From contig CANHZI010000022.1 in the NCBI GenBank assembly GCA_947464955.1, positions 1 to 37,248 on the forward strand: a DNA stretch of 37,248 nucleotides, written 5' to 3'. The DNA is from Oxalobacteraceae bacterium (GTDB lineage: Bacteria > Pseudomonadota > Gammaproteobacteria > Burkholderiales > Burkholderiaceae_D). The notes beneath the pieces were generated by a model. It saw only the letters and a program-made list of their open reading frames with translations, was not told the origin of the DNA and searched no databases. How positions within the stretch are numbered: the stretch's first letter is position 1; each line of letters starts with the position of its first letter. Shown piece after piece: positions 26,217-33,906 of the stretch. The position numbers were made by a program, and so were the translations under genes.

Positions 26217-27458
26217 ATGAAACGTGTAGATGATTTTCGCCTGCGCTTAGGCAAACATGAATTAGTGCCAATTATGATTGGCGGCATGGGCGTGGATATT
26301 TCGACGGCAGAACTGGCCTTAGTCGCAGCACGCTTGGGCGGCATTGGTCACATTTCAGATGCCTTGGTGCACGATGTTTCTGATCGTCGCTTTGACACCA
26401 GCTTTGTTAAAGAAAAGACTAAACAGTATAAGTACAACATCAATAATTCCGACAAGACGGATGTGAAATTCGACTTAGAGTTATTGGCGCAAGCGACAAG
26501 ATTGCATGTCGGAAAAACCATGGAAGCCAAACAAGGCGATGGCATGATCTTCGTCAATTGTATGGAAAAATTGACGATGAATGGACCACGCGACACTTTG
26601 CGCGTGCGATTAGCATCTGCTTTAGACGCTGGCATCGACGGTATTACTTTGAGCGCTGGGTTACACCTCGGTTCTTTCGGCTTAATGGAAGACCACCCAC
26701 GTTTCCGCGATGCCAAACTCGGCATCATCGTATCCTCTGTCCGAGCGCTACAATTATTCCTTCGCAAAAACGCCAAACTTAACCGTTTGCCAGACTATGT
26801 GATTGTCGAAGGTCCATTGGCTGGCGGTCATCTTGGCTTTGGTCTCGACTGGGCGAAGTATGACTTGCATACGATCGTCGCTGAAGTATTGCAATATCTC
26901 AAAGATGAGAACTTAGACATTCCAGTAATTGCAGCCGGTGGCATCTTCACAGGCAGCGATGCCGTGTCTTTCCTTGAAGCAGGAGCTGGTGGTGTACAAG
27001 TAGCGACACGCTTCACCATCACTAAAGAATGCGGCTTGCCAGACGATGTCAAGCAAGATTACTTCAAGGCTAAAGAAGAAGAGATCATTGTTAATACAAT
27101 TTCTCCAACTGGCTACCCAATGCGCATGCTCAGCAATACGCCAGCCATAGGCTCGAATATTCGCCCAGGTTGCGAGGCATATGGCTACCTACTTGACGGC
27201 AATGGCGGCTGCTCTTACATCGACGCTTACAACCGCGAAGTTGAAGCGAATCCTGGCAATAAAGATTTTAAAGTCATGGACAAAACTTGCCTGTGCACTC
27301 ACATGCGCAATTTCAAATGTTGGACTTGCGGTCAAACCACTTACCGCTTAAAAGATACGACGCGCCAACTCCCCGATGGCACCTACGAGTTATTGAGCGC
27401 AGAACATGTGTTCCGCGACTATCAATTCAGTATCAATAATGAAATTGCGCTCCCATAA
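26217..27458 (+). CDS. Nitronate monooxygenase-family FMN protein with C-terminal Cys cluster
   Basis: TIM-barrel flavoprotein of the 2-nitropropane dioxygenase/nitronate monooxygenase group, 413 residues from an ATG preceded by AAGGAAA. IMIGGMGVDIST opens the barrel, GPLAGGHLGFGLDW carries the His (H205) typical of the family active site, and AAGGIFTGSDAV with GAGGVQVATRF is the FMN phosphate site. After residue 310 it has an extension with C319, C332, C358, C360, C368 and C371 (KTCLCTHMRNFKCWTCGQ), suggesting a metal or Fe-S site. Natural substrate unknown; related proteins act as enoyl reductases (FabK/PfaD-like). Confidence 0.85.
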   Translation: MKRVDDFRLRLGKHELVPIMIGGMGVDISTAELALVAARLGGIGHISDALVHDVSDRRFDTSFVKEKTKQYKYNINNSDKTDVKFDLELLAQATRLHVGKTMEAKQGDGMIFVNCMEKLTMNGPRDTLRVRLASALDAGIDGITLSAGLHLGSFGLMEDHPRFRDAKLGIIVSSVRALQLFLRKNAKLNRLPDYVIVEGPLAGGHLGFGLDWAKYDLHTIVAEVLQYLKDENLDIPVIAAGGIFTGSDAVSFLEAGAGGVQVATRFTITKECGLPDDVKQDYFKAKEEEIIVNTISPTGYPMRMLSNTPAIGSNIRPGCEAYGYLLDGNGGCSYIDAYNREVEANPGNKDFKVMDKTCLCTHMRNFKCWTCGQTTYRLKDTTRQLPDGTYELLSAEHVFRDYQFSINNEIALP

Positions 27459-27478
27459 AGAGCTGATTATCAAATAAA

Positions 27479-27504
27479 AAAAGGCGCTTTCTAAGGCGCC
27501 TTTT
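27479..27504 (+). terminator. Bidirectional intrinsic terminator
   Basis: AAAAGGCGC (27479-27487), 8-nt loop, GCGCCTTTT (27496-27504): a perfect 9-bp stem with A and T tracts on the outside. It lies 20 bp after the monooxygenase stop and about 100 bp beyond the end of the convergent secretion cluster, so it can stop both. Confidence 0.85.
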
Positions 27505-27604
27505 CTATTTCCGAATAATATGCATTGCAAGGTGAACTTTATTTTGAAGTTCAAAATTGAGAAGGCTCCCAGTTCACATCATTCAAAAGAACTCATCCGC
27601 GAAG

Positions 27605-28111
27605 CTATCGCCGAACGTTTTCTATTCGAAAAACCCAATCCTTATATCCCGCTGCTCCCTTAAAATACATAAATTGCGTCGGAAAATGATCGATTTTGAT
27701 CGGCTTTTGATTTGACATGCTATGAATCCCAATGATTGACCGATCGACAGCAAGAATAATGCCCCAATCGGTAGTTTTCGTTATGGGATCCACGTAAATT
27801 TTTCTAAGATGCCGTCGTGGTAAACTCGATCTCCTATCAACCAACAAGTCGTCTAAATTTCGGGGGTTTCGAGGCATGCCAGGTGGTGTAGAGTTCGCAT
27901 AACTTATCAATGCAGACTGAAATTGCGAGCCAATGAACAGAAGTTCCTCTTCGGCCTGTCGACGCTCAATCATTGACGTCACAGTCACACTAGCTAACGA
28001 CGCAATCGCCATGAGTGAAACCAATAACAGCAAACTTAAATAGGCGATTCCCCGTTGTCGGTGGTCAACACTCAAATTTTGATTGCTCAAAGCTATACGC
28101 GTCATTTTCAT
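27605..28111 (-). CDS. Atypical type II secretion pseudopilin-like protein
   Basis: It has 168 residues. After a basic leader (VDHRQRG) comes one long hydrophobic helix, IAYLSLLLLVSLMAIASLAS, placed like a prepilin N-terminus but without the usual FTLIE and without Glu at +5. The rest (RRQAEEELLFIGSQFQSALI, PRNLDDLLVDRR, RHLRKIYVDPITKTTDWGII) resembles a pilin-like family that I associate with Burkholderiales type II clusters. I chose the ATG at 28111; the frame runs to a GTG at 28162 inside the previous gene. Last gene of the cluster. Confidence 0.75.
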   Translation of the reverse strand: MKMTRIALSNQNLSVDHRQRGIAYLSLLLLVSLMAIASLASVTVTSMIERRQAEEELLFIGSQFQSALISYANSTPPGMPRNPRNLDDLLVDRRSSLPRRHLRKIYVDPITKTTDWGIILAVDRSIIGIHSMSNQKPIKIDHFPTQFMYFKGAAGYKDWVFRIENVRR

Positions 28112-28115
28112 ACGC

Positions 28116-28538
28116 TTAGAGTTCTGAGAAAGGTTTGCCGTCCGAACGGTTTCCCTCAGCACCGCTACGAATATCTAAGAACGCACCTTCAGCTTCATTT
28201 TTTGTCGGGACTAAAATCCACGTCTGATCATTTCCAGTGATAGGATCAACTGGCACAGAACCAAGGTACTTCAATTCGACGAGTTCCAACAAGCTATTTG
28301 GATAGCGTCCACGATCAGCATAGAACTTATCGATTGCATCTCGACTCGCACGTAAATTTTCGACCAAAATAACTTCTTTGCTTCGATCGACACTCTGAAA
28401 ATATCTTGGAAGTGCAATGGTCGTAAGCAGTGCGACAATCGCCAATACCACAAGCAATTCGATCAAGGTAAAGCCCTGCCGTCTACCAACGTCAGTATTA
28501 CGAAACCTAATCATTTCAATGCTAGACTTCTTCACCAT
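28116..28538 (-). CDS. Type IV prepilin-like pseudopilin (GspG/GspH-like)
   Basis: It has 140 residues. The prepilin peptidase site is GRRQG|FTLIELLVVLAIVALL (cleavage after Gly22, Glu at +5), followed by a helix (SVDRSKEVILVENLRASRDA) and the pattern YADRGRYPNSLLELVELKYL...VPVDPITG typical of GspG-like major or minor pseudopilins. The start overlaps the previous pilin gene by 7 bp. Confidence 0.88.
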   Translation of the reverse strand: MVKKSSIEMIRFRNTDVGRRQGFTLIELLVVLAIVALLTTIALPRYFQSVDRSKEVILVENLRASRDAIDKFYADRGRYPNSLLELVELKYLGSVPVDPITGNDQTWILVPTKNEAEGAFLDIRSGAEGNRSDGKPFSEL

Positions 28539-29020
28539 TTTTGATAAGGCACTCCATTTAGTCCTACCGAATTCTCTCGTGGAAAAACATCGAATACATC
28601 ATCTCCCACTTTGGGGTCTGCAGCATCACTCGCATACGCGCGCTTACCCCAGGTGTCTGCATCATTTTTCTGACTATCAGGAAAAAATGGATTCCGTGGA
28701 ATCCTCCGAAGAAAAAAAATCTTACGTCGATTTGGATCTCGTTGATCCAATACACCTTCCACCAAAATATCGAGATTGGGAGGATAACCGGAAGCGCCAA
28801 TATTGCGTAGGATACGCCCTTCGTCGCTAGCCAACTTGTAACGATCTATCGCGGTGCGAATCTCTCTAAGGGCTAAACGGAGTTCGTGTTCTTTGCCTCT
28901 TTGCAAATTCAGCTGAGCAAGCGGAACCGCAACGCTCGCCAGCAACGCGATAATCGCCAAAGTCACCAACAACTCAATGAGCGTAAAACCAGAGCTTCGT
29001 TTCGTTTTGAGAGAAAACAT
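28532..29020 (-). CDS. Type IV prepilin-like pseudopilin
   Basis: It has 162 residues. Prepilin site RSSG|FTLIELLVTLAIIALLA with Gly11 and Glu at +5; then LNLQRGKEHELRLALREIRT, AIDRYKLASDEG, LRNIGASGYPPNLDILVEGV and a DAADPKVGDDVFDVF region near the C-terminus. It follows the secretin stop by 2 nt and overlaps the next pilin gene, so the three pilin-like genes are coupled. Confidence 0.88.
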   Translation of the reverse strand: MFSLKTKRSSGFTLIELLVTLAIIALLASVAVPLAQLNLQRGKEHELRLALREIRTAIDRYKLASDEGRILRNIGASGYPPNLDILVEGVLDQRDPNRRKIFFLRRIPRNPFFPDSQKNDADTWGKRAYASDAADPKVGDDVFDVFPRENSVGLNGVPYQKW

Positions 29021-29022
29021 GA

Positions 29023-31371
29023 TTACTGCGAAATCGATAACACTAATGGTTGCACTTGTGGCACACCGAGCGGCCGACCATTCATGCCGACCGGATCAAT
29101 CGACAAAACCTGCAACGGTGTCGCGTCTATGCTTGCAATCGCCCGAAAAACCACCGTCACAAAGCCACCTGGGCTCGTCGCACCGCCCAATGTTCGTGAA
29201 TTAGAAATACTAATCAGACCTTTTGGATCAACCTGTTGCACAAAATTGGTTTGCGCCCCACCCTGCTTCATAAATATACCTTCATTAATATTCACGACTT
29301 GAAGATATTGGGGATCAAACGCTAATTTTACTGGCATCCCAGTAACAGCTTGATCCGATTGCGCCACCATCTGTAACGAGAACGTATCTCCAAGCTTAAC
29401 TTGCCTTGGCCCCTGCCACTGGATCTGCGGTGCGCCGCTCACATTATTAACTATCCCACCGATACCGCCGATAGAACCATTTGTGCCGCGCTGAGGGTTT
29501 TGATCATGAGGCAAGTCCGCACCAATCTTCTTATTGCCATCGCTAGCATTTGAACGACCAACCATTGGTGCGACCGGCACCGACGAACCTTGATCGTTGT
29601 TTGCTGCCGTTTCACTATTTGCCATCCGCATACGAAGTGCACTTTCCGTTCCAGATGTGAAGGAAGTTGCGGAACTATCTGGAACTTGAATATTGCGGAT
29701 CAGATGCGGTGTGATCGACAAAATAATTTCTGTCTTTTGGTTCTCATTAACGTTGCTACCAAATAAACGACCAACGATAGGCAAATCTCCAAGCCCAGGA
29801 ATTTTATTCGAGGAACGACGTTCCTCGTCGTTAATTAAGCCAGCCAAGACCTGCGTCTCTCCATTCTTCAACCGTAGCGTGGTAGAGGCATTCCGAGTGC
29901 CTATCTGATACGCAACTGAACCCGATTGTGTCTTCTGCTGATTGGTGATGCTACTCACTTCAAGTCCAACGCGAATTCCGACATCATTATCTAGATAAAC
30001 AGTTGGCTCAACTTCTAACTTGAGGCCGACTTCGATATAGTTAATGGATTCAGAAACGAAACCAGTTGAAGTCGCCGTTGAGGTGATATTGGGTACGCGC
30101 TCACCGATCAGGATATTTGCTTTCTCACGGTTCTTAGCACGGATCCGAGGATTCGCTAAAAGATTGGCATCACCATCTTCCTTGCGTAATTTAGCGGTGG
30201 CAGGCCCAATGCTCGCTCCCAAAGTAGAAGCGGTGACGTTATTTGCGAGGTCACGGAAAGTTAAATTCGCGCCTTGCGTCGAAGAAAGCGGGGTTAAACC
30301 AAGACTGTTCGGCCATTGAATTCCCATATCGAGTAAACGTGAACGTTTCACCTCCATAATCTCAACTTCCAGCATGACTTCTGGTTCCGCGATATCTTGC
30401 ATTGCGACGATTTTTTCTGCCATACGAATCGCATCAGGTGAATCGCGCATGATAATCATATTGAGTTTTTCATCAACGACTAAATCTTTTGCTTTGAGTA
30501 TGCTCTTCAAACTATTCTCGACACGTTTTGCCTCAGCATTCACCAAGTAAAAACTCTTCACCACCATTTCCTGATATTCCTTCTGTTTGGAATTGGGGAA
30601 TATTAAGATCGAATTACCATCGAGTACTTGCTGGGACAATTGATTTGTGACCAACGCAAATTGAATCGCCGATTCAATCGTACTGTTTTTCAAGAAAATT
30701 GATGTGCGTTGGTCCGCGCGCACTTCTTTGTCAAAAATAAAGTTCAAGCCCGAACTACGCGAAATCACATCAAAGACTTGGCGCAATGGTGCATCGCGAA
30801 ATTCAATCGTTATCGGTTTTCGGAACTGGCTCGCAAGTCTGTTTTCACTACGATTATTTGTTTTTTCTTCGATACTCGACATCAATTGTTTCGCCCGCGC
30901 ATTCGAAGGATCTTTCGCTTGTACTTCGGTAAGTAGTTTTCTCGCAAGTGCGATGTCTTTTTTCTCGATCGCCGCAACACTTTCATTCAGTGTCTCTGCG
31001 ATTCGCTCACTCGCATCGATTTTTGCCAAGCCAATTCTTGCTATTTGGTGATTTGGCTCTATCGCAGAAATACGCCTAACGGCTTTTCTAGCATCGTCGA
31101 ACTTCTCTTGCAAAATCAGTCGATCCAATTCTTCGCTCAGGAGGTAGATACTGCGTTCCTTCGATTGCAAATAGATGCGACGATACTCTTGATTTTCCGG
31201 CTCACTATCACTGGCGAGTTTTAATTTCGCGACCCCTTCATCCAAATTGTTTTGGGAGATCAAATTTTTGCCATCGCGGAATGCCAACTGAGCTGCACAA
31301 CCAAACAACGAGGCGGATAGCAAAAGTATTGCAAGAACATTCCATCGATTTGTATTCATCACAGTTTTCAT
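29023..31371 (-). CDS. Outer-membrane secretin lipoprotein with TPR-like N-terminus and C-terminal cohesin-like domain
   Basis: It has 782 residues. Lipobox LFGC gives Cys25 as the likely lipidated residue. A helical, TPR-like region (about 30-170) precedes a secretin/TonB short domain (about 185-260, EFRDAPLRQVFDVISRSSGL), an N1 domain (about 268-330) and the secretin barrel (about 333-560) with IPGLGDLPIVGRLFGS and KTEIILSITPHLIR. A Ser/Asn/Gly-rich linker (561-645) leads to a domain at 648-782 (QVKLGDTFSLQMVAQSDQAV, VKLAFDPQYLQVVNINEG, GGFVTVVFRA) with the pattern of a cohesin/CBM-like beta sandwich. The first part is MshL/GspD-like. It is the exit pore of the cluster's secretion or pilus machine. 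Confidence 0.9.
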   Translation of the reverse strand: MKTVMNTNRWNVLAILLLSASLFGCAAQLAFRDGKNLISQNNLDEGVAKLKLASDSEPENQEYRRIYLQSKERSIYLLSEELDRLILQEKFDDARKAVRRISAIEPNHQIARIGLAKIDASERIAETLNESVAAIEKKDIALARKLLTEVQAKDPSNARAKQLMSSIEEKTNNRSENRLASQFRKPITIEFRDAPLRQVFDVISRSSGLNFIFDKEVRADQRTSIFLKNSTIESAIQFALVTNQLSQQVLDGNSILIFPNSKQKEYQEMVVKSFYLVNAEAKRVENSLKSILKAKDLVVDEKLNMIIMRDSPDAIRMAEKIVAMQDIAEPEVMLEVEIMEVKRSRLLDMGIQWPNSLGLTPLSSTQGANLTFRDLANNVTASTLGASIGPATAKLRKEDGDANLLANPRIRAKNREKANILIGERVPNITSTATSTGFVSESINYIEVGLKLEVEPTVYLDNDVGIRVGLEVSSITNQQKTQSGSVAYQIGTRNASTTLRLKNGETQVLAGLINDEERRSSNKIPGLGDLPIVGRLFGSNVNENQKTEIILSITPHLIRNIQVPDSSATSFTSGTESALRMRMANSETAANNDQGSSVPVAPMVGRSNASDGNKKIGADLPHDQNPQRGTNGSIGGIGGIVNNVSGAPQIQWQGPRQVKLGDTFSLQMVAQSDQAVTGMPVKLAFDPQYLQVVNINEGIFMKQGGAQTNFVQQVDPKGLISISNSRTLGGATSPGGFVTVVFRAIASIDATPLQVLSIDPVGMNGRPLGVPQVQPLVLSISQ

Positions 31372-31410
31372 TTTTTATTAAATTTCATTGATTTGTGCAA
31401 GATGTTCGAC

Positions 31411-31935
31411 TTATTCACTAGGGCCAATCGACAGCGTTTGCGCTTGATTTAGTGGCAAATATGTGAGGTGCATCAAAGGTGGCTTGATGGCATCCACGCG
31501 ATAAGTATTCTCGATAACTGTATTTACCGACACTGCATAGGTCTTATCACCATTGGCCAGAAATACTTCGTAATTACCATCTTCCCATTTTTTTCCAATG
31601 TACTGAAATGGCAATGGCGGAAGCACTGGTGCAGGCGGCGCTAAGGGTTTCGTCGCAACGGCCGCAACCGGTTGCGGCACCCAACTTTGCTGCCCGAACA
31701 AACTTACTTCTTTGGTCTTCTGGTCAACCTCAATCAAGCTTTTACGATCATGCAGCTCGAGCAAGGGTTCGACTTTCTTTTCGTTCTTACCAGAAGGACG
31801 AGAAGCTTTTTCATTGGCCGCCACGTTCTTACTCTTGGCATCCACAACACCTTTATCTGACGGGCCTTCTGCAAAAAACGCCAACCAAATCGTCACCGAC
31901 AGTGCAACAAATATCAATACATGGCGCGATTTCAT
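31411..31935 (-). CDS. PilP/GspC-like inner-membrane periplasmic linker protein
   Basis: It has 174 residues: an N-terminal transmembrane segment (VLIFVALSVTIWLAFFAE), a charged Lys/Glu-rich linker, a Pro-rich stretch (KPLAPPAPVLPPLPFQYIGK) and a small C-terminal beta domain (FLANGDKTYAVSVNTVIENT; MHLTYLPLNQAQTLSIG) like the homology region of GspC or PilP that contacts the secretin. Its start overlaps the PilO-like stop by 4 bp. Such proteins are often misnamed in databases; the position between PilO-like and secretin genes supports the call. Confidence 0.75.
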   Translation of the reverse strand: MKSRHVLIFVALSVTIWLAFFAEGPSDKGVVDAKSKNVAANEKASRPSGKNEKKVEPLLELHDRKSLIEVDQKTKEVSLFGQQSWVPQPVAAVATKPLAPPAPVLPPLPFQYIGKKWEDGNYEVFLANGDKTYAVSVNTVIENTYRVDAIKPPLMHLTYLPLNQAQTLSIGPSE

Positions 31936-32534
31936 TCAAACCGCTCCTTCAACGCTGCGTCACGCTCCAACGCGGCATAAACCGTAAAACTAATTTTGGC
32001 TTCAAGCACATTTTGGCTAATTGCATCCCGTTTGAATTGAAGTTCATCGAGCGACGCATACGGCATTTGAACCAAGCAGCGCTCGACAAATCGTCTTATT
32101 TGAAGATAGCTTCCTCGCACTGGAAATTTCATGGTGTACGTCACGTAAGCGCCTTGGCTTACGTCACCTCGTTTGTATTCTCCAGAACGCACCACGAGTT
32201 CTGATTGTTGGGCAATTGCGAGCACCCGCTTCACTTCCTGCTCGAGATACTTTCTATCAGCAAGTAGTCCCAAAAACTGCTCTTGTTTTTGCATTTCCTG
32301 GTCTTTGGCCGCACTAGTTTTATTTGACGAGTTAGCCAACAACTCAGCCTTAACGCTAGCCATGTCTGCCTCCAGACTTCGGTAAGTCGCAACATCGTTT
32401 CGCTGCAGCAAATAGCCCATACCAATGCACAAAAGTAGGCCTGCAATCAGGCTAATATTCCACGTGCCCAATTGACGCCAAGCGTAGTGAACATATAAAC
32501 GTATGAACGAGAATCTCACTTTCGATTCTCCCAT
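31932..32534 (-). CDS. PilO/GspM-like inner-membrane assembly protein
   Basis: It has 200 residues with one N-terminal transmembrane helix (WNISLIAGLLLCIGMGYLL), a coiled-coil stretch (about 45-110) and a ferredoxin-like C-terminal domain (AYVTYTMKFPVRGSYLQIRR; ISFTVYAAL). The gene overlaps the PilN-like gene by 19 bp. In type IV pili PilN and PilO form a dimer in the alignment complex. Confidence 0.8.
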   Translation of the reverse strand: MGESKVRFSFIRLYVHYAWRQLGTWNISLIAGLLLCIGMGYLLQRNDVATYRSLEADMASVKAELLANSSNKTSAAKDQEMQKQEQFLGLLADRKYLEQEVKRVLAIAQQSELVVRSGEYKRGDVSQGAYVTYTMKFPVRGSYLQIRRFVERCLVQMPYASLDELQFKRDAISQNVLEAKISFTVYAALERDAALKERFE

Positions 32535-33076
32535 TTCAACGATAACTGAAACCGAACAGGCTTATTCGGATCAAGTTCAATAATTTCGTGTTTCGACAAA
32601 ATTACATCTCGAAAAAGTTCTTGCCGGCTTAGCTTCTCTAAAAAATGAAACATCGATTCAATACTTTTTGACTCCGCAGAAATCGTCATCGACTGCGTCA
32701 TCACATCCGGCTCCAGCTTTAACACCGCAACCTCATTCACCGTGGCGTCCTGTATCGCATCAAACAGACTCGTCCATGGCATATTCAATCGAAAAATAGC
32801 CTGGTTGATCGCTTCAACTTGTTGTGATGTCAGTGTACTTTTCTTGATAGCCAGCTTAGCGCGATCGAACTGTCTCTTCATCTTTTCCAATTCATTGCGT
32901 TGCACGTCCACTTTGGCCTGCAATTGCTGCCTAGCTTCATACGCCTTGAACGATCGAAGCCCAAGCAAAGCTACGCTTGCGACCAAAAGCACAAGCAGCA
33001 AAGCAGAAACCAGTCGTATTCGGTGTAAGCGAACAAGCAAATTGGGTGGAGCAAAATCGATAGACAATTTACTCAT
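32516..33076 (-). CDS. PilN-like inner-membrane assembly protein
   Basis: It has 186 residues: a short cytoplasmic lead SIDFAPPNLLVRLHRIRL, a transmembrane helix (VSALLLVLLVASVALLGL), a coiled coil (QLQAKVDVQRNELEKMKRQF) and a ferredoxin-like periplasmic domain (TVNEVAVLKLEPDVMTQSMT). The start overlaps the PilM-like stop by 4 bp. The cytoplasmic lead is the part that binds PilM in pilus systems. Confidence 0.8.
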   Translation of the reverse strand: MSKLSIDFAPPNLLVRLHRIRLVSALLLVLLVASVALLGLRSFKAYEARQQLQAKVDVQRNELEKMKRQFDRAKLAIKKSTLTSQQVEAINQAIFRLNMPWTSLFDAIQDATVNEVAVLKLEPDVMTQSMTISAESKSIESMFHFLEKLSRQELFRDVILSKHEIIELDPNKPVRFQLSLKWENRK

Positions 33077-33906
33077 GCTGCAACCTGTTGATCTGGTTTA
33101 AGTGAAGGCACAGAAAAAATCCAATAGTCGCCTTGTTTCTTTAGCCAAGCTTGCCAGTCAGTTTCCAACTCGCCAATAAAGACACAGCGCTCTACTACCG
33201 TGCTTCCGTGTTGTAATGCTAAACGTAGAAACAAAGATTCCAAATACGACGCATTCTTGACATCGCGCGCTTCAAAACGCGCGAGTGCATGCCATCCACC
33301 AGCCGAACGCATGAGTAAATGGCAGGATTCACCTTCAATGCAGCAAATCCAATCTCCGTGACCCAGTTTGAAGTTGGAAGAGTCTAACTTATTGATGGCG
33401 GCGACCATCGTCGTCGTCACGCTTAATAAGGCAATCCCTGCTTCTTCACAAACGCGAACGCACATCGCTAGCAATGTAGAGGGCAAGGCGCACGCAAAAC
33501 TCTTCCCAGAAATACTGAGTTCTATCTCTAACTTCCAGGCTTTAACATCGTCGCCAAACAAATCAACAAATCGTTTGTGCAGAGCACCTTGATAGTCGCT
33601 GAGGCTGTTGGCGTTTTTCAATGGCGAAACGAGAAACTGCCGGCCCCAAGATGTCGGCAACACCAGTTCAATAGCGCGTAGCTTATGGGCATTCGATTTA
33701 CTATTAATAAATTGTCGTAGCTCGAGTTCAAGATTCCCAGTCAGTGCAGCCATTGGCATTAAAGTGCATGGTTTTTGCGAATAGGCAGTGAACTCAGCTG
33801 CCACATCATCTTTCGCCAGAAAATTGAGGCCTGCCTTTTTGCGTTGGAAGTGAAATCCCCGTTCACTGAGACGCAATTGCCCGATCGAATAAAAGAGACT
33901 AAGCAT
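33073..33906 (-). CDS. PilM/GspL-like cytoplasmic assembly protein (divergent)
   Basis: It has 277 residues, no membrane segment, placed where PilM stands in pilM-N-O-P operons. Weak actin-like features are visible: strands LRAIELVLPTSWGRQFLVSP, CEEAGIALLSVTTTMVAAIN and GDWICCIEGESCHLLMRSAG. The usual PilM nucleotide-binding glycines are not obvious, so it may be a degenerate scaffold. It overlaps gspE by 8 bp. The assignment depends mostly on context. Confidence 0.65.
   Translation of the reverse strand: MLSLFYSIGQLRLSERGFHFQRKKAGLNFLAKDDVAAEFTAYSQKPCTLMPMAALTGNLELELRQFINSKSNAHKLRAIELVLPTSWGRQFLVSPLKNANSLSDYQGALHKRFVDLFGDDVKAWKLEIELSISGKSFACALPSTLLAMCVRVCEEAGIALLSVTTTMVAAINKLDSSNFKLGHGDWICCIEGESCHLLMRSAGGWHALARFEARDVKNASYLESLFLRLALQHGSTVVERCVFIGELETDWQAWLKKQGDYWIFSVPSLKPDQQVAA

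Noticed and set aside
26036-26344. Minus-strand frame of 102 codons across the monooxygenase start
   Set aside because: Half lies in non-coding spacer and half is antisense to the gene; no ribosome site.
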